Below, piece after piece: positions 60,150-64,000 of a stretch of 64,000 nt of DNA. Numbering within the stretch: position 1 is the stretch's first letter; every line of letters begins with the position of its first letter. The DNA is from Mermis nigrescens (taxonomy: Eukaryota > Nematoda > Enoplea > Mermithida > Mermithidae), in the NCBI GenBank assembly GCA_036768485.1, contig JAVLUZ010000151.1, forward strand, positions 1,644,419 to 1,708,418. The letters are read 5' to 3'. The position numbers were made by a program, and so were the translations under genes. The notes under the pieces were generated by a model. That model did no database searches and had not been told where the DNA came from. It saw only the letters and a program-made list of their open reading frames with translations.

Positions 60150-62040
60150 TATGGCGAATTACCATAAATCGTTTTCATAATGCTCACATATACTAGAACT
60201 CTGTTTGCCTTCTTTAAACTCGAAAATCGTTCAATATTGAACATTGACTCTTCATTAGCTGGCGCATTTGATAACACACATTAATGCTCTATTTCTTCTG
60301 TTAGAGCGAAACATTCACTAGTCTCTATATCATTTGAATTAAATTCATAATTTGGCCATTCATTTATAAGCAAAATTAGCCATGAAGGTCCATGCCACTA
60401 TTTAGAGCAATTAAATTCATTTCTGACAGAAATACGGGTCGCTAAATCTGCTGGATTTTCTTCACTTTTTACATATTTATATATTAAATTTTTTGATGAA
60501 TTCGATTCTCGAACACGACTTTTAACAAATATACTGAGCGGCTTAGTAGATCGAATCCAATAAAGATCACACTGAGAATATGTAAAATATAATTCTATCC
60601 ATACATGGGCGTGGGGGTTTGGGGGTATGCACCCCCAGAAGTTGAAATACCCCCCCAGAAATCAAAATACCCCCCAGAATTCAAATTTTGAAAATGTTTT
60701 TGCTTTTCTAGCGATTTTTTGATGCCATTGGATAGTGCTCGATGAGAAACGTCGAAAAATGGCTTTTTTTCGCCATACGACCACTTTTAAGACCATTTTT
60801 TGACCTTTAAAAATTTTTTGAACCCCCCCAAATTTGGGTGCTGTCCACCTATGACTATATCGCTCTTTTTCCAATTATAGCGCCCATCAGCTCCAATCGA
60901 GAAATAAAAATTTCACGTAAAGGAGCTAATCAATTTTTTGAAAATATCAAATTACTTTTTCTCTCATATGCAAAATTTATCGAGATTAAATAAATAATCG
61001 CAGAATATGCGATTTTAGAAGCATCTACAAATGCTTCTAAAATAAATTTTGATAATTCATAAATTTTCAGAAATCTTGGAAATTCAAACAAGTTATTCTA
61101 GGTCCAATTTGTGCATATTTCATCCTACTCATTCATTAATGCCAGCTGGAGTTTTTTCTTCCCATGCCAATTTCTCTTTCTACAATTTTTGTATAAAATA
61201 TTTGCCTTGCAATAGCAATGGCATTAAAAATCCCAAAGGATCAAATATGCAAGCTAATTGTCGAAGAACAGACCTTTTCGTGCATACTTCTAATGATTCA
61301 TTTATATCAATGCTTTCCGGTGAAAGCGTTATTTTAATTAAATCATTAACACGATTCCATTATAATCTGAGAATTTTTATATCATTTCCTTCAATCTTAT
61401 CAACGTTGTTCATAATATTTAAAAATTCAACAGAATTAGAATTCCATTCTCGCAGATTCAACCCTGCTTCTTTAAATATTTGCTTTAATTCATAATAAGC
61501 TAATTTAGCTTCTTCATTATTCTTTACACCAAGCATTAAATTATCAATATGTAAATTTTCTGAAGCTTTTAGAGCTACTTGTGTGCCTTTCTTTGACAGA
61601 TGATGTTGTAAAATCTATTCAAAATGAAAGGACTGCAGTTTTAGCCAAAAGGAAGATGACAAAATCAATAAAATTTTAATATTATTATCCAAATTTTTAT
61701 TTTTTGGATCTTTTAATCATAAAAATCGAGTCATATCTCTATCTTTTTCATGAAGTCCTATTTGTAAAAATGCATTTTCAACGTCTGCTACAATAACAAT
61801 AGGATTCATTCGAAATCTTATCAAAATGTCACCTAAGTCGGGCATAATTGCCGGACCAGGATATAAGCAATCATTTAGACTAAGCACATCTTTTCTCATT
61901 CTTGCAGATGCATCATATACAATACGTACTAAAGTGGTCGTTTTTTGCAGTGTAATTACTGGATGATGAGGCAAATAATGCTTTCTACTTTCAGGATTGT
62001 CTTCTGAAACTTTCTCAGTTATTCCATTTTACAATTGTTC
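60150..62040 (-). pseudogene. BEL/Pao pol (RT, RNase H, start of integrase), decayed
   Basis: The minus-strand reading, from high to low coordinates, gives VRIVYDASARMRKDVLSLND, then VIVADVENAFLQIGLHEKDR and a catalytic box reading H-I-D-N where Y-V-D-D is expected. LACIFDPLGFLMPLLLQGK, RLELMGAIIGKR, VKSEENPADLATR and ERFSSLKKANRVLVYV follow. This block order is diagnostic of BEL/Pao. Several stops interrupt it, and a family A MITE splits the RNase H. The integrase core is missing. Confidence 0.9.
60600..60853 (-). mobile_element. hAT-like MITE family A inside BEL/Pao RNase H
   Basis: From CATACATGGGCGTGGG to GCTGTCCACCTATG, flanked by ATTCTATC and ACTATATC (6 of 8). The BEL/Pao reading resumes on the far side. 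Confidence 0.85.
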
Positions 62041-62059
62041 ATTAATACTCATTGGTAGC

Positions 62060-64000
62060 GCGTTAGCGCGTACGTTATTACATACTTGGGTACCCCTAAC
62101 ACATGTGCACCCCCTACAGCTATAACGGGGCACTTCTGGAAGGTGCGGTTTTTTAAAAGGAAGATAATAAAAAAATTCGCTGCTCGTGTTTTTTGTTTTT
62201 CTCGAAACTCAAAACTTACTGTGTAAAGAAGGTGTAAAGTTTTTGTGTAACGTTATAACATAGGACAAATTCTAGGACCTTTCTATCACGGCATGTGGAC
62301 AACTGAGTATTGATGACTCGAACAATTGAACAGCATAGGATTATACTGGGATGATTTCTACAGATGAAATTTTCTTGTTTTTTGAAATTCGAATTAGTTC
62401 TCGAATGGCAGTGTAAAGAGTGCGAAAATATTGGGGTGAAAAAGCACTTTTTGGTCGAGTTTTCAACCTGCTTATGTCTGATATTAACTCCGCTTATGAG
62501 TTTTTTAAAATGTTTTCTGACAGAATTGTAGAGCGGATCAAGGGCTACATTTTCCATATAAGCAAAGTCTTCTACGCTCTATGGTGAGTTAGATCCTGGG
62601 GTTTAAAGTTTACACTCTAGTGGATGGTGTAAAAAAACGGATTTTAAGTAAGATTTCTCTGCCAAATTCTTCCGCTTATGAGTCAGGGTAAATTGAATAC
62701 AGCAGTAATAAAGTGCCTCTCAGGGGCTACACATCGCGGCAAACCGCATCTAAAAAAACGCAATATTGAGTTATTTATGGGGGTGTAAAGTTTGAAATCA
62801 GAGGTAAAAAATTGGCGAAAAAACACGTTTTTTCCGAATTTTGATTAATAAATCATACCAAATAATTTTTGCAAGAGAATTTTGGCACATAGGAATGTAC
62901 TACGATTTAAAAGCTACAAATTTTACCGAACCGAATTTCTTTAAACTCAATGGGGAGTTCGGTACGGAATTTTAAAGTTTACAGTGTTCTAAATGATGGA
63001 AAATACGTTTTTGTTGTTTTTTGTTCGCCACTTTCTCCGTCCAGAAGTCGGGATAAATCCAATAGGATAAAAATAAAGTGCTTTATATCGAGTGTATGTC
63101 AAAGCAAATTGTCTATACATTAATATTTAGCGAGTGTAAAGTCAAAAATTTGGTGTTTAAAATGCGTTTCTGTCTTGTTTCTTCTGCCTGCTTCTCCGGT
63201 TATGAGTCAGGGACACGATTATCAAGTCTGGAAATGGACCAGGAACCAAATTTGATATGCCAGTCTGGCGCGTATGTTTACACTCTACAGTGTTGTAAAG
63301 TGATTTACACATATTGTTAGTTTGCCCATAGAACATTATGGAGACTTAATTTTTTTCATAAATATTAATCGTAATATCAAAAAAATATCAAAATTACGAA
63401 TCTGATAAAATCTTCTTTACACTGGGTGTTTACATGAAGTTCACACTACATTTGTATTTATCTTCGTTTTTGAGCATTCCAGGAACCTAATTTTTTCCTG
63501 GAGTGCAGAAATTTTCAAAGAATCAAATGTGAGATGTCACGTAGGCGCGTTTGTTTACATCCAACAGTGATGTAAAGTAGTTTACACTCATTGTTTATTT
63601 GTCCTCAGACCATTGTAGACATGCAATTTTTTCATAAATGTTGATAATAATATCCGAGTAATATCAGATTTACAAATCCGACTAAAATCTTCTTTACACT
63701 CGTTGCTAGTGTAAAGTTTACACTATATAATAAGCTTCATTCTAGAGCCTCACGGTAACTTATTTTCTCCCTAAAGTCGTAAAATATATATGGAAACAGA
63801 TGTGATACGTCTGCTCGGGGCGCATGAAGAGTAGTGTAAAGTGATTAACACCTAATGTTAATTTGTTCTTAGAACATTATAGAGGTTTCATTTCTTGATA
63901 AATGCTGATCGTTATATCAGAACAATATCGAAATTATTAATCCCACTATAATTCTTTACACTCTTGTGTAAAGTTTAAAATGTAAATTAAGTTTAGCTCT
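62060..64000 (-). repeat. TTTACAC/GTGTAAA-rich dispersed array B, inverted relative to A
   Basis: The left end (TACTTGGGTACCCCTAACAC.. to AGCTATAACGGGGCAC, 62080-62130) is the reverse complement of 11350-11400. The stretch with CTCAATGGGGAGTTCGGTAC (62945-62965) is the reverse complement of 9855-9875. Boxes GTGTAAAGTTTACACT recur about every 120-250 bp to the window edge. No gene is supported. Confidence 0.65.

Noticed and set aside
16032..60853. Recurring short ORFs with KNTIFRRFSSSTIHWH- or MASETQKLAK-type sequence
   Set aside because: They fall inside family A and family D non-coding elements and appear in every copy with frameshifts.

Overview
This window is nuclear DNA from an animal, most likely an arthropod. 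The signs are an intron-rich gene for a peroxisomal enzyme, AT-rich sequence with long (TA)n tracts, and Penelope-like, Ty3/Gypsy, BEL/Pao and Tc1/mariner elements plus many hAT-like miniature elements. Nothing looks bacterial or viral-genomic, and I could not place the species.

The only host gene I can support is alpha-methylacyl-CoA racemase (AMACR) on the + strand. Six exons (1719-1860, 13916-14059, 15688-15848, 17994-18183, 23831-24119, 33248-33380) join in perfect phase to 1059 nt, which is 352 codons plus stop. They run from just after the N-terminal segment to a stop preceded by Ser-Lys-Leu, the canonical peroxisomal signal. The first exon (about 36 residues) lies upstream of the window. 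Introns of 1.6 to 12 kb are packed with transposable elements. Many of these can be delimited to the base by target-site duplications (TSDs).

Layout. 361-1570: 5'-truncated Penelope-like element (- strand) with a hammerhead-like motif. 1926-7456: five (TA)n tracts joined to about 1.1-1.2 kb terminal-inverted-repeat (TIR) elements. 7600-31400: AMACR introns with at least six miniature element families, two long-inverted-repeat foldback elements (one containing a Tc1-like element), and two large arrays rich in TTTACAC/GTGTAAA. 31539-37506: first copy of a segmental duplication, carrying the AMACR terminal exon. 37510-42060: GATAAA microsatellite, an array of about 180 bp units, and a 1.2 kb Tc1/mariner-type element. 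42100-49160: decayed Ty3/Gypsy element (+). 50450-54460: - strand retroelement/virus-like block with CCHC knuckles, an intact 287-codon unknown ORF, and a decayed phlebovirus-Gc-like envelope gene. 54461-59212: second, direct copy of the duplication, including a second intact AMACR terminal exon. 59212-60150: minisatellite and TTTACAC repeats. 60150-62040: BEL/Pao pol relic (-). 62060-64000: a third TTTACAC-rich array, inverted relative to the first.

The main points for follow-up are the duplicated AMACR terminal exon inside a segmental duplication that breaks an envelope gene; a short GGCGC-GAA-GCGCC hairpin that recurs in different repeat families; an 80 bp perfect palindrome; and the TTTACAC arrays.
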